Positions 16,778-26,403 of a stretch of 64,000 nt of DNA are shown here, piece by piece. The notes under the pieces are model-generated. The model searched no databases. It saw only the letters and a list, made by a program, of their open reading frames with translations, and was not told where the DNA came from. Origin of the DNA: Betaproteobacteria bacterium. Its GTDB lineage: Bacteria > Pseudomonadota > Gammaproteobacteria > Burkholderiales > Burkholderiaceae_C. Location of the stretch: positions 1 to 64,000 of the forward strand of contig CANGHH010000012.1 in the NCBI GenBank assembly GCA_947453725.1. Direction: 5' to 3'. The position numbers were made by a program, and so were the translations under genes. Numbering within the stretch: position 1 is the first letter of the stretch; each line of letters starts with the position of its first letter.

Positions 16778-18234
16778 GTCGAGGTTTCCAGGTGGTGCCA
16801 GAGCTGCATCACGGCGTAGGCGCGCCAGGGCCGCCAGGCCTCAGCCTGGGCGGTGATGACCTTGGGGTCGCGCGAGCCGAGGGCCTTCATCAGGCCGATG
16901 TCGCTGGCCGGCCAGGCGTCGGGCCAGGCCAGCGCGCGCATCGCGATCAGTTGCGCCGTCCAGTCGCCGATGCCCGGCAGCGCCCGCAGCGCGTCCAGCG
17001 TGGCGGCCAGCGGCGCGCTGCGTTGCAGGTCGATGGCCCCGCTGGCGACGGCGGCGGCCAGCGCCTGCAAGGCCTTCACGCGCTGGCGGACGATGCCGAG
17101 TTGGCCGATGGCTGCGGGGTCTGCCGCGGCGATGGCCTCGGGGCTCGGAAAGACATGGGTCAGCGCGGCGAAGGGCGTTGCCAGCGGCTCGCCATAGCGG
17201 TCGACGACGCGCTGCACCAGCGTCCGCGCGGCCTTCACCGTGACCTGCTGGCCGAGGATCACGCGCAGCGCGATGTCGAAGCCGTCCAGCCCGGCCGGCA
17301 GCCGCGCGCCGGGTCTGGCGGGCAGCGGCAGCAGGGCCATCACCGGGTCGATCTGCGCCGGATCGGCGTCCAGGTCCAGGGCCTGCCGCACCCGGTGCAG
17401 CACGCTGCCCAGCAGCGGCGCCAGGCTGGCCGAGGTGCGCAGATGGACCTCGTGCTGCCCGGGCACGAAGCGCATCTCCAGCCAGCCGGCCACGCGTACG
17501 CCCTGATGCTGGAAGGCCGCGGTGCGGCGCAGCGTCAGCGTCGCCGCATCGACCGCTTCGACACCGCGCACCGCGCGCCGCGCGAAGTGGCCCAGCACGG
17601 CCTCGACGTCGTAGGGTGGCCGGTAGGCCAGCCGCAGCGGCCGTTCCTGCAGCGCCGCGCCGCGGTCTGCAGCGTCGCGGCGCAACTGCGTCGGCTGCAA
17701 GCGGTAGCGCTCGGCGAAGGCGGCGTTGAAGCGGCGCAGGCTGGTGAAGCCGCTGGCCAGCGCCACCTGCGTGATCGGCTGCGCGGTGTCGGTCAGCAAC
17801 TGCTTGGCGAGCAGCAGGCGCTGGGTCGTGAGGTAGTCCAGCGGCGCCACGCCATGCGCGGCCTGGAAGATGCGTCGCAGGTGGCGGTCGGTCACGCCGA
17901 GTTGGGCGGCCAGCGCGGGCAGCGCGAGGGTCTGGCCGCCGTGCACGGCGCCTTCGACGAGTCGCGCCGCCCTGTCGGCCAGCGAGCGCGACGAGTCGCT
18001 GTGCGACAAGCCCGGCGCGATTTCGGGCCGGCACTTCATGCAAGGCCGGAAGGCAGCCGCCTCGGCCTGGGCGCGGGTGTCGAAGAAGCGGCAGTTCTCG
18101 CGCCGGGGCGTGCGAACGCGGCACACCGGGCGGCAGTAGATGCCGGTCGACGTGACGCCGACGAACAAGCGCCCGTCAAAACGGGCATCGCGGGCCTTCA
18201 GGGCGAGGTAGGCAGCGGCGGCGTCGAGGACCAT
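16774..18234 (-). CDS. Ada-AlkA fusion: methylphosphotriester sensor/regulator with 3-methyladenine glycosylase
   Basis: 486 aa from ATG 18234. Order of domains: Ada zinc domain (~8-80) with the four cysteines in YCRPVC...NCRFF...CMKC; AraC-type HTH (~95-190); AlkA N-terminal domain (~200-290); HhH-GPD glycosylase (~300-480) with LPGIGDWTA and the catalytic Asp in the SDIGL segment. It should sense methylphosphotriesters, activate transcription, and excise N3-methylated purines. The methyltransferase activity sits in the next gene. A TATCAT box ends six bases before the ATG, so the mRNA may be leaderless. Confidence 0.92.
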   Translation of the reverse strand: MVLDAAAAYLALKARDARFDGRLFVGVTSTGIYCRPVCRVRTPRRENCRFFDTRAQAEAAAFRPCMKCRPEIAPGLSHSDSSRSLADRAARLVEGAVHGGQTLALPALAAQLGVTDRHLRRIFQAAHGVAPLDYLTTQRLLLAKQLLTDTAQPITQVALASGFTSLRRFNAAFAERYRLQPTQLRRDAADRGAALQERPLRLAYRPPYDVEAVLGHFARRAVRGVEAVDAATLTLRRTAAFQHQGVRVAGWLEMRFVPGQHEVHLRTSASLAPLLGSVLHRVRQALDLDADPAQIDPVMALLPLPARPGARLPAGLDGFDIALRVILGQQVTVKAARTLVQRVVDRYGEPLATPFAALTHVFPSPEAIAAADPAAIGQLGIVRQRVKALQALAAAVASGAIDLQRSAPLAATLDALRALPGIGDWTAQLIAMRALAWPDAWPASDIGLMKALGSRDPKVITAQAEAWRPWRAYAVMQLWHHLETST

Positions 18235-18324
18235 CCCGCGATGATAGGCAGACCGGCCTTGCCCGACTCGCCGGATCCGGACCTGTCCCTCGGCAGGCAC
18301 CGGGCCCGGCCGGGCCGGTCACGA

Positions 18325-18657
18325 TCAATCCGCCCGTTGCGCCTTCTTGATCGCCGCGGTGGCCGCCAGTTCGGCGTTCAGCGCCTTTTCCAGCGGCGCC
18401 CGGCACAGCCCGGCCGCTTCGTAGCGCAGGTTCTCGTACAGCATCGCGCTGGCCGGTGCGACGTTCAGCAAGGCGCGCAGATGCTCGTCGGGCTCGGCCT
18501 GGGCCAGCAGGCTACTGACCTGGCGCGCGACGCCGCGGTATTGCTCGGCGCTGGCACTGGAGCGCTGGTTCTCCAGCCGCTCGAGCAGGCCGGCCATCGT
18601 GGCCAGGCTGTTCAGGCGGGCGGGCAGGGTGTGCAGGGCGGCGGGGCTGGTCTTCAT
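18325..18657 (-). CDS. Small conserved-looking hypothetical protein
   Basis: 110 aa, soluble, mostly helical, with Ala/Leu-rich amphipathic stretches; codon use matches neighbours. No signal peptide, membrane segment or catalytic motif is visible. It stands between the HD-GYP gene and the Ada operon, all on the minus strand, with a perfect GGCCCGGCCGGGCC palindrome just past its stop near 18303-18318 that may end its transcript. Function unknown. Confidence 0.65.
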   Translation of the reverse strand: MKTSPAALHTLPARLNSLATMAGLLERLENQRSSASAEQYRGVARQVSSLLAQAEPDEHLRALLNVAPASAMLYENLRYEAAGLCRAPLEKALNAELAATAAIKKAQRAD

Positions 18658-18723
18658 GCTGGAGCAGATGCGGCGGGCGGCGGTGTTTTCAAGGCCCGGT
18701 CCGCGCCGCCCTCTGCGCCGCCC

Positions 18724-19989
18724 TCACCCGGCCCAGCCGCTGATCTCGCCGCACAGCTGTTCCAGGCGCAGCGTGTCGGGCGGCGGCAGCGGGCCTGCCG
18801 CCAGGCGCACCGCGCGTTCGATGCCGCGCAATCGGAAATACAACTCGTCCTCGACCGCCTCGACCTCGGCCGCGTCCTGCTCGGCGATCGCTTCGGCGTT
18901 CCACAGGCCGCTCGCGTACCAGCCGGTTCGCAGCCGTCCCAGCAGGTGGCTGGCCAGCAGCAGGCCGCTCTTCAGCGCCCCGGTCTCGGCCTGCTCGAGG
19001 GCTTCGGTCGCACTCGCCAGCGTGCTCTGCAGCGCCGCATCCAGCCGCGTCAGGCGGGCCTGCACCGCGTCGATCGGCAGCTGGCCATGCAGCGCCGGCT
19101 GGGCCCGCGCCGCGTCGCCGATGCGGCTGACCCAGCCGAGGTCGAATTCGCCGGGCACGACGCGCAGCGCCACGCTGACCCGCGCCAGGTAGGGCGCTTC
19201 GCCGCGCAGCACGGCACAGGCGGTTTCGGTCACCGCCAGCAGGCGGCCCAGCGGCGACAGGGCGTCGCGCTTCAACGCGTGCGGGTAGCCCGAGCCGTCC
19301 AGCCGCTCGTGGTGTTCGCCGATGGCGCGGCCCAGCACCGTCGGGTAGTTGGTCAGCTGCGTCACCAGCAACTGGCCGACGTGCGGGTGCACGACCAGCT
19401 GCTGGTAGCTGGCGATGTCCATGCTGCGGTCGGCGTCGGCCTCGCCGAAGCGCGGGTCGATGTAGAGCTCGCCCATGTCGTGCAGCAGGCCGCCGAGCAT
19501 GGCCAGACGAACCTCGGCGACGCTGCCGCCGTGTTCCAGCATCAGCGCCCCGGCAACCGCCATGGCCTGGATGGCGTGGCGGTAGGCCGCCGGGCGGGCG
19601 GTCTGCGCGGTGCTCAGCAGCAGCTGGACCACCGCGTGCAGCGGCAGCTGGCCGGCTTCCAGCGTGATGCGCGGCGCGTGCGGCTGGACCAGCAGGGCCA
19701 GCGGCGTGTCTTCGTCCATCAGCGCCCGAACGGCAACAGCCAGCACCTGCGGTGTGACGCCGTCGGCCGCCATCAGGCAGGTTTCCAGCGGGTTGCGCAA
19801 CTGGCGGTCGAGCAGCTTGCGCTGCAGGCTGGCCGACACCGGCTGATTGCCCGCCCACAGCTTGGTGCCCGAGATGTCGAAGATGTCGCGCGTGGCGATG
19901 ATCTGCCGCGTCGTGCTGGCTTCCATGATGGTGGCCAGCGCGTGCGGGTTGGCGCTGGCGAAAGTGGCATTCGGTGCGGTGGCGTTCAT
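18724..19989 (-). CDS. HD-GYP domain protein (probable cyclic-di-GMP phosphodiesterase)
   Basis: 421 aa. The HD-GYP core lies at ~130-260: GGLLHDMGELY carries the HD metal pair, followed by EHHERLDGSGYP with the GYP triplet. The canonical Lys after HDxG is Glu here, a change that may alter activity. The N-terminal ~120 residues and C-terminal ~150 residues have no recognised sensor or receiver domain; it lacks membrane segments. HD-GYP enzymes degrade cyclic-di-GMP and affect motility and biofilm. It is divergent from the RhlE-type helicase. Confidence 0.85.
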   Translation of the reverse strand: MNATAPNATFASANPHALATIMEASTTRQIIATRDIFDISGTKLWAGNQPVSASLQRKLLDRQLRNPLETCLMAADGVTPQVLAVAVRALMDEDTPLALLVQPHAPRITLEAGQLPLHAVVQLLLSTAQTARPAAYRHAIQAMAVAGALMLEHGGSVAEVRLAMLGGLLHDMGELYIDPRFGEADADRSMDIASYQQLVVHPHVGQLLVTQLTNYPTVLGRAIGEHHERLDGSGYPHALKRDALSPLGRLLAVTETACAVLRGEAPYLARVSVALRVVPGEFDLGWVSRIGDAARAQPALHGQLPIDAVQARLTRLDAALQSTLASATEALEQAETGALKSGLLLASHLLGRLRTGWYASGLWNAEAIAEQDAAEVEAVEDELYFRLRGIERAVRLAAGPLPPPDTLRLEQLCGEISGWAG

Positions 19990-20078
19990 CGTGGTCTCCA
20001 GCCTTCAGGGTCTGTGGTCGTTCATCGGCGCCGGGCTGGAAAACTGAAGCCCGCGCTGGCGCGGCTATCCTGCCGACC

Positions 20079-21410
20079 ATGTCCGAAACCCCCGAGCCGC
20101 CAAACCGACCGACCTTTGAAGCGCTGGGCCTGCAGCCGGCCCTGCTGCGCACCGCTGCCGCCGCCGGCTGGGTGACGCCCAGCGCGATCCAGGCCGCTGC
20201 CATCCCGGCCGTTCTGCAGGGCCGCGACCTGCTGGCCCAGGCGCCCACCGGCTCGGGCAAGACCGCGGCCTTCCTGCTGCCGCTGCTGCAGCGCCTGCTC
20301 GCGGTGCCGGGCGCCGCCGAGGAACGTCCGCGCCGGCTGCGTGCGCTGGTGCTGGTGCCGACGCGCGAACTGGCCACGCAGATCGCCGCCGCCGCGCAGG
20401 CACTGGCGCCACAGCTGAAAACCGTGGTGGTGGTCGGCGGGCTGTCGATCAACCCGCAGATGCAGGCGCTGCGCGGCGGCGCCCACCTGCTGGTGGCCAC
20501 GCCGGGCCGCCTGCTCGACCTGACGCGGCAGAACGCCTTGCACCTGCGTGACCTCGACCTGCTGGTGCTGGACGAGGCCGACCGCCTGCTCGACGCCGAC
20601 TTCGCCGACGAAACCCGGCGCGTGCTGGCGCTGTCCCCGCGCCAGCGCCAGACCCTGCTGTTCAGCGCAACGCTGCCGCCGGCCGTGCAGGCGCTGGCCG
20701 GGCAGGTGCAGCGCGATGCGCTGGCGCTGACGGCCGGCGCGCCCGACACCGCCGACGGCGAGGCCGGTGCGTCGGGCAGCGGCGCCGCCGCCCACGCCCG
20801 GATCACGCAGCGCGCCATCGTCGTCGACACCGCCCGGCGCAGCCTGCTGCTGCGCCACCTGCTGCGCAGCGAAGCCTGGCCACGCGCGCTGGTCTTCGTC
20901 GCCACCCAGTACGCGGCCGAGCATGTCGCCGACAAATTGCGCCAGGCCGGCGTGGCCGCGGCTGCACTGCACGGCGACCTGAGCTCCGGCCGGCGCGGCC
21001 AGGTGCTGACCGACCTGCAGACCGGCCAGCTGGCGGTGCTGGTGGCCACCGACCTGGCGTCGCGCGGCATCGACCTGGTGCACCTGCCGGTGGTCATCAA
21101 CTACGACCTGCCGCGCTCGGCGACGGACTACACCCACCGCATCGGCCGCACCGGGCGCGCCGGCGACCAGGGGCTGGCCGTCAGCTTCATCTGCGCCGAC
21201 GCGCCGGGCAGCGAGGCTCATTTCCGGCTGATCGAGAAGCGCCAGTCGCTGCGCGTCCCGCGCGAGGCGGTCGCCGGCTTCGATCCGGCCGCCGCCGTTT
21301 CCGCGCTGCCGGCTGACCCGCAGGGCGGCGTCAAGGGTCGGCGACTGAGCAAGAAGGACAAGCTGCGCGCAGCCGCCGCAGCGGCAGCTGCCGCGCCGCG
21401 CTCACGCTGA
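20079..21410 (+). CDS. rhlE: DEAD-box RNA helicase, RhlE type
   Basis: 443 aa from ATG 20079. All helicase motifs are intact: PTGSGKT (I), PTRELA (Ia), [13 protein letters not shown] (II), LFSATLP (III), RGIDL (V) and [10 protein letters not shown] (VI). A short basic C-terminal tail rich in Lys/Arg/Ala follows the core, typical of RhlE-like proteins that remodel RNA in ribosome assembly or mRNA turnover. It overlaps the convergent histidine kinase gene by 9 bp at the 3' end. Confidence 0.92.
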   Translation: MSETPEPPNRPTFEALGLQPALLRTAAAAGWVTPSAIQAAAIPAVLQGRDLLAQAPTGSGKTAAFLLPLLQRLLAVPGAAEERPRRLRALVLVPTRELATQIAAAAQALAPQLKTVVVVGGLSINPQMQALRGGAHLLVATPGRLLDLTRQNALHLRDLDLLVLDEADRLLDADFADETRRVLALSPRQRQTLLFSATLPPAVQALAGQVQRDALALTAGAPDTADGEAGASGSGAAAHARITQRAIVVDTARRSLLLRHLLRSEAWPRALVFVATQYAAEHVADKLRQAGVAAAALHGDLSSGRRGQVLTDLQTGQLAVLVATDLASRGIDLVHLPVVINYDLPRSATDYTHRIGRTGRAGDQGLAVSFICADAPGSEAHFRLIEKRQSLRVPREAVAGFDPAAAVSALPADPQGGVKGRRLSKKDKLRAAAAAAAAAPRSR

Positions 21411-24400
21411 AGCTGGCAGCCAGCGCAGCAGCGTGTCGTAGAGCTGGTCGGCGTCCACCGGCTTGGCGACATGGTCGTCCATGCCGGCGGCGAGGCAGCT
21501 CAGGCGGTCTTCCTGGAAGGCGTTGGCGGTCATCGCGATGATCGGCAGGCGCCGGGCGCCCGCGCTGCCCGTCTCGCCGGGCGCGTGGGCCTGGGTGGCG
21601 CCGGCGGCGCGCAGGGCCTGGGTGGCGGTCAGGCCGTCCATCACGGGCATCTGCATGTCCATCATCACCAGGTCGTAGTCGCGCGCCTGCACGGCCGCCA
21701 CCGCCTGGGCGCCGTCGTCGACCACATCGACGACCAGGCCGACATCTTCCATCAGCGAGCGGCCCACTTCCTGGTTGATCGGGTTGTCTTCAGCGAGCAG
21801 CACGCGCCGCCCCTTGTGGTGCGCGCGCAATTTCGCTTCGCTGCTCGCGGGATGCGCCGCGGCGCCGACGTCGGCGGGCGCGGCCGGCTTGGCCGGCCCG
21901 CTGGCGGGCTGCAGCCAGGCCGTGAACCAGAAGGTGCTGCCGGCGCCGACGGCGCTGTGCAGGCCGACCTCGCCGCCCATCAGTTCCGCCAGGTGGCGCG
22001 TCAGCGCCAGGCCCAGGCCGGTGCCGCCGTGGCGGCGTGTCATCGAGTTGTCGGCCTGTTCGAAAGCCGAGAACAGGGCCGGCTGGCGGTCGGGCGCGAT
22101 GCCGGGGCCGGTGTCCTGCACCTCGAAGCGCAGCTTGCAGCGCAGCGCCTCGCGCGCCACCACCTGGACCTGCACCTGGATCTGGCCTTGTTCGGTGAAC
22201 TTCACCGCATTGGCCAGCAGGTTGAGCAGCGCCTGCGCCAGCCGGGTGTCGTCCCCCTGCCAGGCATTCGGCACATCCGGGGCTTGCAGCACCAGGCGCA
22301 CACCCTTGTCGCGCGCCGCGTCGGCGACCATCGCCAGCACGCCGGCCAGCAGGTCGTCGAGGGCAAAGTCGACCGAATTCAGCACCACCTTGCCGGCTTC
22401 GATCTTCGACAGGTCGAGCACGTCGTTGATGACCTCCAGCAAGTGCTGCCCCGAAGCCGCCACCTTGCCCAGCCGGTCGCGCTGGCGCGCATCGGTGGTG
22501 TCGCGCACCAGCAAATGGGTGAGGCCGATGATGGCGTTCAACGGTGTGCGGATCTCATGGCTCATATTGGCCAGGAAGGCCCCCTTGGCGCGGTTGGCGG
22601 CTTCGGCCAGCTCGGTGCGGCGGGCCAGTTCGCTCTGCATCTCGGCGATCTGCTGGTCGCGCGCGCGGCGCAGGCTGTCGTCGACCAGCGTGGCGCGGGC
22701 GCCGACCATCGTGCCGGCGTCGTCGCGATCGAAGTCGGCGTCGAGCAGTACCGGCACGACGCGACCGTCACGGCGCAGCATGTCGTAGGACAGGCCGCGG
22801 GCCTGTCCGGTCCGCTGGAAGGACTCGGCCCATCCGGCATGCAGACGGCGGCTGTCCCGTGTCAGGAATTCGGCGAAGCGGTGGCCGACAAAGCTCTCGG
22901 CGGTCTGGTCCAGCATCGCCAGCGCCGTGCGGTTGGCGGCGGTGATGGTGCCATCGGCCTGCAGCGACAGGTAGCCGCAGGGCGCGCCGTCGTAGAGCGC
23001 GGTGATGGCGCGGGCGCGCTCGGCCAGTTCGGTGTTGGCGGCAGCCAGCGCGGCCGTGCGCTCGCGCACCATGTCTTCGAGCCGCTCGCGGTGGGCTTCC
23101 AGTTCGCCTTGCCTGACCTTGCGTTTCGAGATGTCGCGGTGCACGCCGAGCAGGCCCACCGTCGCGCCGTCGGTGCCGGCGATGCGCATCGCGGCCACCT
23201 CGACCCAGACCGGGCTGCCGTCCTTGCGACGCAGGCGCATTTCCAGGCGCGGCGTCTGGCTGGTCAGCTGCGTGTCGAAATGCTCGCGCCCCAGGCGCTC
23301 GTATTCGGCATGCTCGGCGTACAGGAAGTCGGTCGTGCGGCCGGCGACTTCTTCGGCGGTGTAGCCGTATTGCCGCGTGAAGGCCGGGTTGACGAGGCGG
23401 ATGTGGCGCGCCGTGTCGGTGTAGACGATGGCGTCGTCCATGCCGTTGATCAGCGCCTGGAAGGTGCGCTGGCTGTCGTCCAGCGCGGCCAGCGCCGTGA
23501 CACCGACCTGGTGGCTGGCGTCCATCAGGCGCCGCGCGGTCGCCACTTCCTCGATGGCCTCGTCGCCGGCGTCGTCATCCTGGTCGTCGCGGCGGCGCGA
23601 CAGCGCGGTCAGCGAGCGCGTCAGGCGCCGGCCGGCCAGCGAGCCACCGACCACGCCGCTGCCCGTCACCGCCACCAGCAGCAGACCCAGCTTCCAGGCC
23701 GCGTCGCGCAGCGGCGCCTGGAATTCGGCTTTCGGGATGAGGAGTTGCACTTGCCAGCCCGACAGCGTCGACGTGGCGCTGAATTGCTGGGCCTCGTCGA
23801 CCGGCCCGGCCGGCACCTGGCCGAGCTGGGCGATCGTCTGCCGCAGCCCGTCCTGCACCCGCAGCAGCCAGCCGGCGGGCCAGTCGTGGGTCGGCAGCAG
23901 GTGCTCGAAACTGCGCGCATCGAGCACCAGCAGCAGCACCGCCACGGTGGCGCCGCCGCGCTGGACGGGCACGCCGAGCGTCACCAGGGGTTGCCGGGCG
24001 ACCGGCCCGAACACGAGGTCGCTGACCGCCGGCTGGCCGCGCGCCAGCACCTGGCTGTGCGCGGTCCGGCCTTTGGACGGCGGCAGCTTCGGCAGCGGAC
24101 TGCCCATCGGCAGCCGGGTGTGGACCTGCATCTGGCCTTCGCGGTCAGCCAGGATGATCTCGCCAGCGGCGGCATCGCGAAAGACCAGCGCCTGGTCGCG
24201 AAAGGCCGCCAGCTGCGACGGCGCGTCGAGGTCCCGGGACTGCGCCAGCACCTGCAGCAGGCGGATGCGGCCGTTCAACTCGAGGTCCAGCGTGGCGACC
24301 ATGGTCTGCACCCGCTGCTGCGCCGCCGCCTCGCTGGCCGCCATGTTGTCGTTGATCTCCGCCAGCCCCAGCACCGCAGCCAGGACCACCAGCGGCAGCA

Positions 24401-24497
24401 TGCACAACCAGATCAGCCGGCTCAGGAACAGCCCGACCGGCAGGCGGCCCCCCGAAAGCCGGTGGCCGAAGACGCGCGAAATCAACCGCAGTTGCAT
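21402..24497 (-). CDS. Membrane-bound hybrid sensor histidine kinase with receiver domain
   Basis: 1031 aa. Order: N-terminal membrane helix (~27-46), a periplasmic sensor region of about 220 residues, second membrane helix (~265-290), PAS domain (~345-460), coiled coil, second PAS (~490-620), HisKA with [14 protein letters not shown], HATPase_c with the N box [11 protein letters not shown] and G boxes DTGPGIA and GTGLGLAL, then a receiver with [12 protein letters not shown]. The receiver suggests a phosphorelay, but no cognate output regulator or HPt protein is in the window. The external signal is unknown. Convergent with rhlE. Confidence 0.92.
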   Translation of the reverse strand: MQLRLISRVFGHRLSGGRLPVGLFLSRLIWLCMLPLVVLAAVLGLAEINDNMAASEAAAQQRVQTMVATLDLELNGRIRLLQVLAQSRDLDAPSQLAAFRDQALVFRDAAAGEIILADREGQMQVHTRLPMGSPLPKLPPSKGRTAHSQVLARGQPAVSDLVFGPVARQPLVTLGVPVQRGGATVAVLLLVLDARSFEHLLPTHDWPAGWLLRVQDGLRQTIAQLGQVPAGPVDEAQQFSATSTLSGWQVQLLIPKAEFQAPLRDAAWKLGLLLVAVTGSGVVGGSLAGRRLTRSLTALSRRRDDQDDDAGDEAIEEVATARRLMDASHQVGVTALAALDDSQRTFQALINGMDDAIVYTDTARHIRLVNPAFTRQYGYTAEEVAGRTTDFLYAEHAEYERLGREHFDTQLTSQTPRLEMRLRRKDGSPVWVEVAAMRIAGTDGATVGLLGVHRDISKRKVRQGELEAHRERLEDMVRERTAALAAANTELAERARAITALYDGAPCGYLSLQADGTITAANRTALAMLDQTAESFVGHRFAEFLTRDSRRLHAGWAESFQRTGQARGLSYDMLRRDGRVVPVLLDADFDRDDAGTMVGARATLVDDSLRRARDQQIAEMQSELARRTELAEAANRAKGAFLANMSHEIRTPLNAIIGLTHLLVRDTTDARQRDRLGKVAASGQHLLEVINDVLDLSKIEAGKVVLNSVDFALDDLLAGVLAMVADAARDKGVRLVLQAPDVPNAWQGDDTRLAQALLNLLANAVKFTEQGQIQVQVQVVAREALRCKLRFEVQDTGPGIAPDRQPALFSAFEQADNSMTRRHGGTGLGLALTRHLAELMGGEVGLHSAVGAGSTFWFTAWLQPASGPAKPAAPADVGAAAHPASSEAKLRAHHKGRRVLLAEDNPINQEVGRSLMEDVGLVVDVVDDGAQAVAAVQARDYDLVMMDMQMPVMDGLTATQALRAAGATQAHAPGETGSAGARRLPIIAMTANAFQEDRLSCLAAGMDDHVAKPVDADQLYDTLLRWLPASA

Positions 24498-24597
24498 GTG
24501 CTGCGAGGCCGGTGGGCCGCAGGGAAGGATCCAGGATCATAGGTCCGGACCCGACGCGGCCGACGGGGCCGGGGGCGCTGCCGCGTCACCAGCAGGG

Positions 24598-25425
24598 TCA
24601 GCGCTGCCGGGGGTCGAGCGCGTCGCGCAGGCCGTCGCCGAGCAGGTTGAAGGCCAGCACCAGCAGGAAGATCGACAGCCCCGGCCAGATCGCCATCCAG
24701 GGTGCGCTGTCGACGTAGTTCTTGGCCGTGTTCAGCATGCTGCCCCAGCTCGGCGCGGGCGGCTGCTGGCCGAGGCCGAGGAAGCTCAAGCTGGCTTCGG
24801 CGATGACCGCGCCGGCGATGGCCAGCGTGGCCTGGACGATCAGCGGCGCGACGATGTTGGGCAGCACATGGCGCAGCGCGATGCGCCAGGGCGGGTTGCC
24901 GACGGCGCGCGCGGCCTCGATGTAGTCCTCGACCTTGACGTTCAGCACCTGGGCCCGCGTCAGCCGGACGAAGATCGGCGTGGCCGACACGCCGATGGCG
25001 ATCATCGCGTTGGACAGCGAGGGCCCGAGGAAGGCCGCCAGCGCGATCGCCAGGATCAGGAAGGGGCAGGCCAGGAAGGCGTCGGTGAGGCGCGAGATCA
25101 GCGCGTCGACCCAGCCGCCGATGAAGCCCGCCGCCAGGCCCAGCGGCACGCCCAGCAGCAGGCTGATCGACACCGCGACCACGCCGGCCAGCAGCGAGGC
25201 CCGGGTGCCCCAGATGACGCGCGACAGCACGTCGCGGCCGATCTCGTCGGTGCCGAACCAGTGCTCGGCCGACGGCGGCTTGCGGATCGCGCCCCAGCTG
25301 GTGGCGATCGGGTCTTGCGGTGCGATGAAGGCCGCCAGCAGCGCCAGCGCGATGAAGCCGGCGATGATGGCTGCACCGAAGAGCGCGCCGCGGCGGCGCA
25401 GCAGCTTGCGCAGGGCGCGGTTCAT
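24598..25425 (-). CDS. ABC transporter permease, DppC/OppC type
   Basis: 275 aa, start overlapping the DppB-type stop (ATGA). The N-terminal OppC helix is followed by a BPD_transp_1 domain with the EAA loop EAARAVGNPPWRIALRHVLP that contacts the ATPases. It pairs with the upstream permease to form the channel of a peptide/nickel-class importer. Last gene of a seven-gene minus-strand run that begins with an FAH-family enzyme at 31890. Confidence 0.92.
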   Translation of the reverse strand: MNRALRKLLRRRGALFGAAIIAGFIALALLAAFIAPQDPIATSWGAIRKPPSAEHWFGTDEIGRDVLSRVIWGTRASLLAGVVAVSISLLLGVPLGLAAGFIGGWVDALISRLTDAFLACPFLILAIALAAFLGPSLSNAMIAIGVSATPIFVRLTRAQVLNVKVEDYIEAARAVGNPPWRIALRHVLPNIVAPLIVQATLAIAGAVIAEASLSFLGLGQQPPAPSWGSMLNTAKNYVDSAPWMAIWPGLSIFLLVLAFNLLGDGLRDALDPRQR

Positions 25426-26363
25426 GTTCTCAGGCGCGGGTTGACCGCGAAGTAGGCCAGGTCGGCCAGCAGGTTCAGCGTGATGTAGGCCGTGGCGGTG
25501 ACCAGCACCACGCCCTGCACGACGGCGTAGTCGCGGTTGAAGACGGCGTCGACGATCAGCTTGCCGAAACCCGGGATCGTGAACACCTGCTCGGTGAGCA
25601 CCGCGCCCGACAGCAGCGTGCCCAGCTCCAGCGCGCCCAGCGTGATGATCGGCGTCAGCGCGTTGCGCAGCGCGTGTTTCAGCACCACCTGGCGCTCGCT
25701 CAGGCCTTTCGCGCGGGCGGTGCGCACATAGTCGGCGCTCATCACCTGCAGCATCGCGCTGCGCGTGTGGCGCATCAGCACCGCGGCAATCGCGTTGCCG
25801 AGCACGAAGGCCGGCATGAGCATCGCGGCCAGGTTGGCGCGCAGGTTGTCGAAGGGGCTGACATAACCCGATGCCGGCAGCCAGCCCAGTTGCACGCTGA
25901 ACAGCAGGATCATCAGGATGCCGAGCCAGAAATTCGGCGTGCTGATGCCCCACAGCGCGAAGACATTGGCCGCGCTGTCCCACCCCGTGCCGCGCCCGAC
26001 GGCGCTGACGATGCCCGACGGGACGCCGATCAGCAGCGCGATGCCGAAGGCCAGCAAGGCCAGTTCCAGCGTCACCGGCAGCTTCTGCAGCACCAGGTCC
26101 AGCACCGGCTGCTGGTTGCGTACCGACTCGCCGAGGTCGCCGTGCAGCACGCCGGCGATCCAGTAGCCGTAGCGCAGCGGCAGCGGCTCGTCGAGGTGCA
26201 GCTTGGCGTGCAGGTAGGCGATGACGCTGGGGTCCTGCTCTTCGCCGGCCAGGATCAGCGCCGGGTCGCCGGGCAGCAGTTGCTGCAGGCCGAAGATCAG
26301 CATCGACACGAAGACCAGCGTGGGCACGATGGTCGCCAGCCGCTTGATCAGGAAGTCACCCAC
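25422..26363 (-). CDS. ABC transporter permease, DppB/OppB type
   Basis: 313 aa with about six membrane helices and the permease motif RTARAKGLSERQVVLKHALR. The N-terminal RLATIVPTLVFVSMLIFGL helix and following PGDPALIL are typical of DppB/OppB/GsiC. Works with the DppC-type protein encoded directly downstream and with the two ATPases and binding protein encoded upstream in the same operon. Confidence 0.93.
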   Translation of the reverse strand: MGDFLIKRLATIVPTLVFVSMLIFGLQQLLPGDPALILAGEEQDPSVIAYLHAKLHLDEPLPLRYGYWIAGVLHGDLGESVRNQQPVLDLVLQKLPVTLELALLAFGIALLIGVPSGIVSAVGRGTGWDSAANVFALWGISTPNFWLGILMILLFSVQLGWLPASGYVSPFDNLRANLAAMLMPAFVLGNAIAAVLMRHTRSAMLQVMSADYVRTARAKGLSERQVVLKHALRNALTPIITLGALELGTLLSGAVLTEQVFTIPGFGKLIVDAVFNRDYAVVQGVVLVTATAYITLNLLADLAYFAVNPRLRT

Positions 26364-26403
26364 GCGCCCACCTCGTCGGCTGCCGGATCGTCATCGCCAG
26401 CGC

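Noticed and set aside
18303..18318. Perfect palindrome GGCCCGGCCGGGCC as an Ada operator
   Set aside because: It is directly after the stop of the small upstream gene and about 60 bp from the Ada start; Ada operators are not of this form. More likely a transcript-end hairpin.
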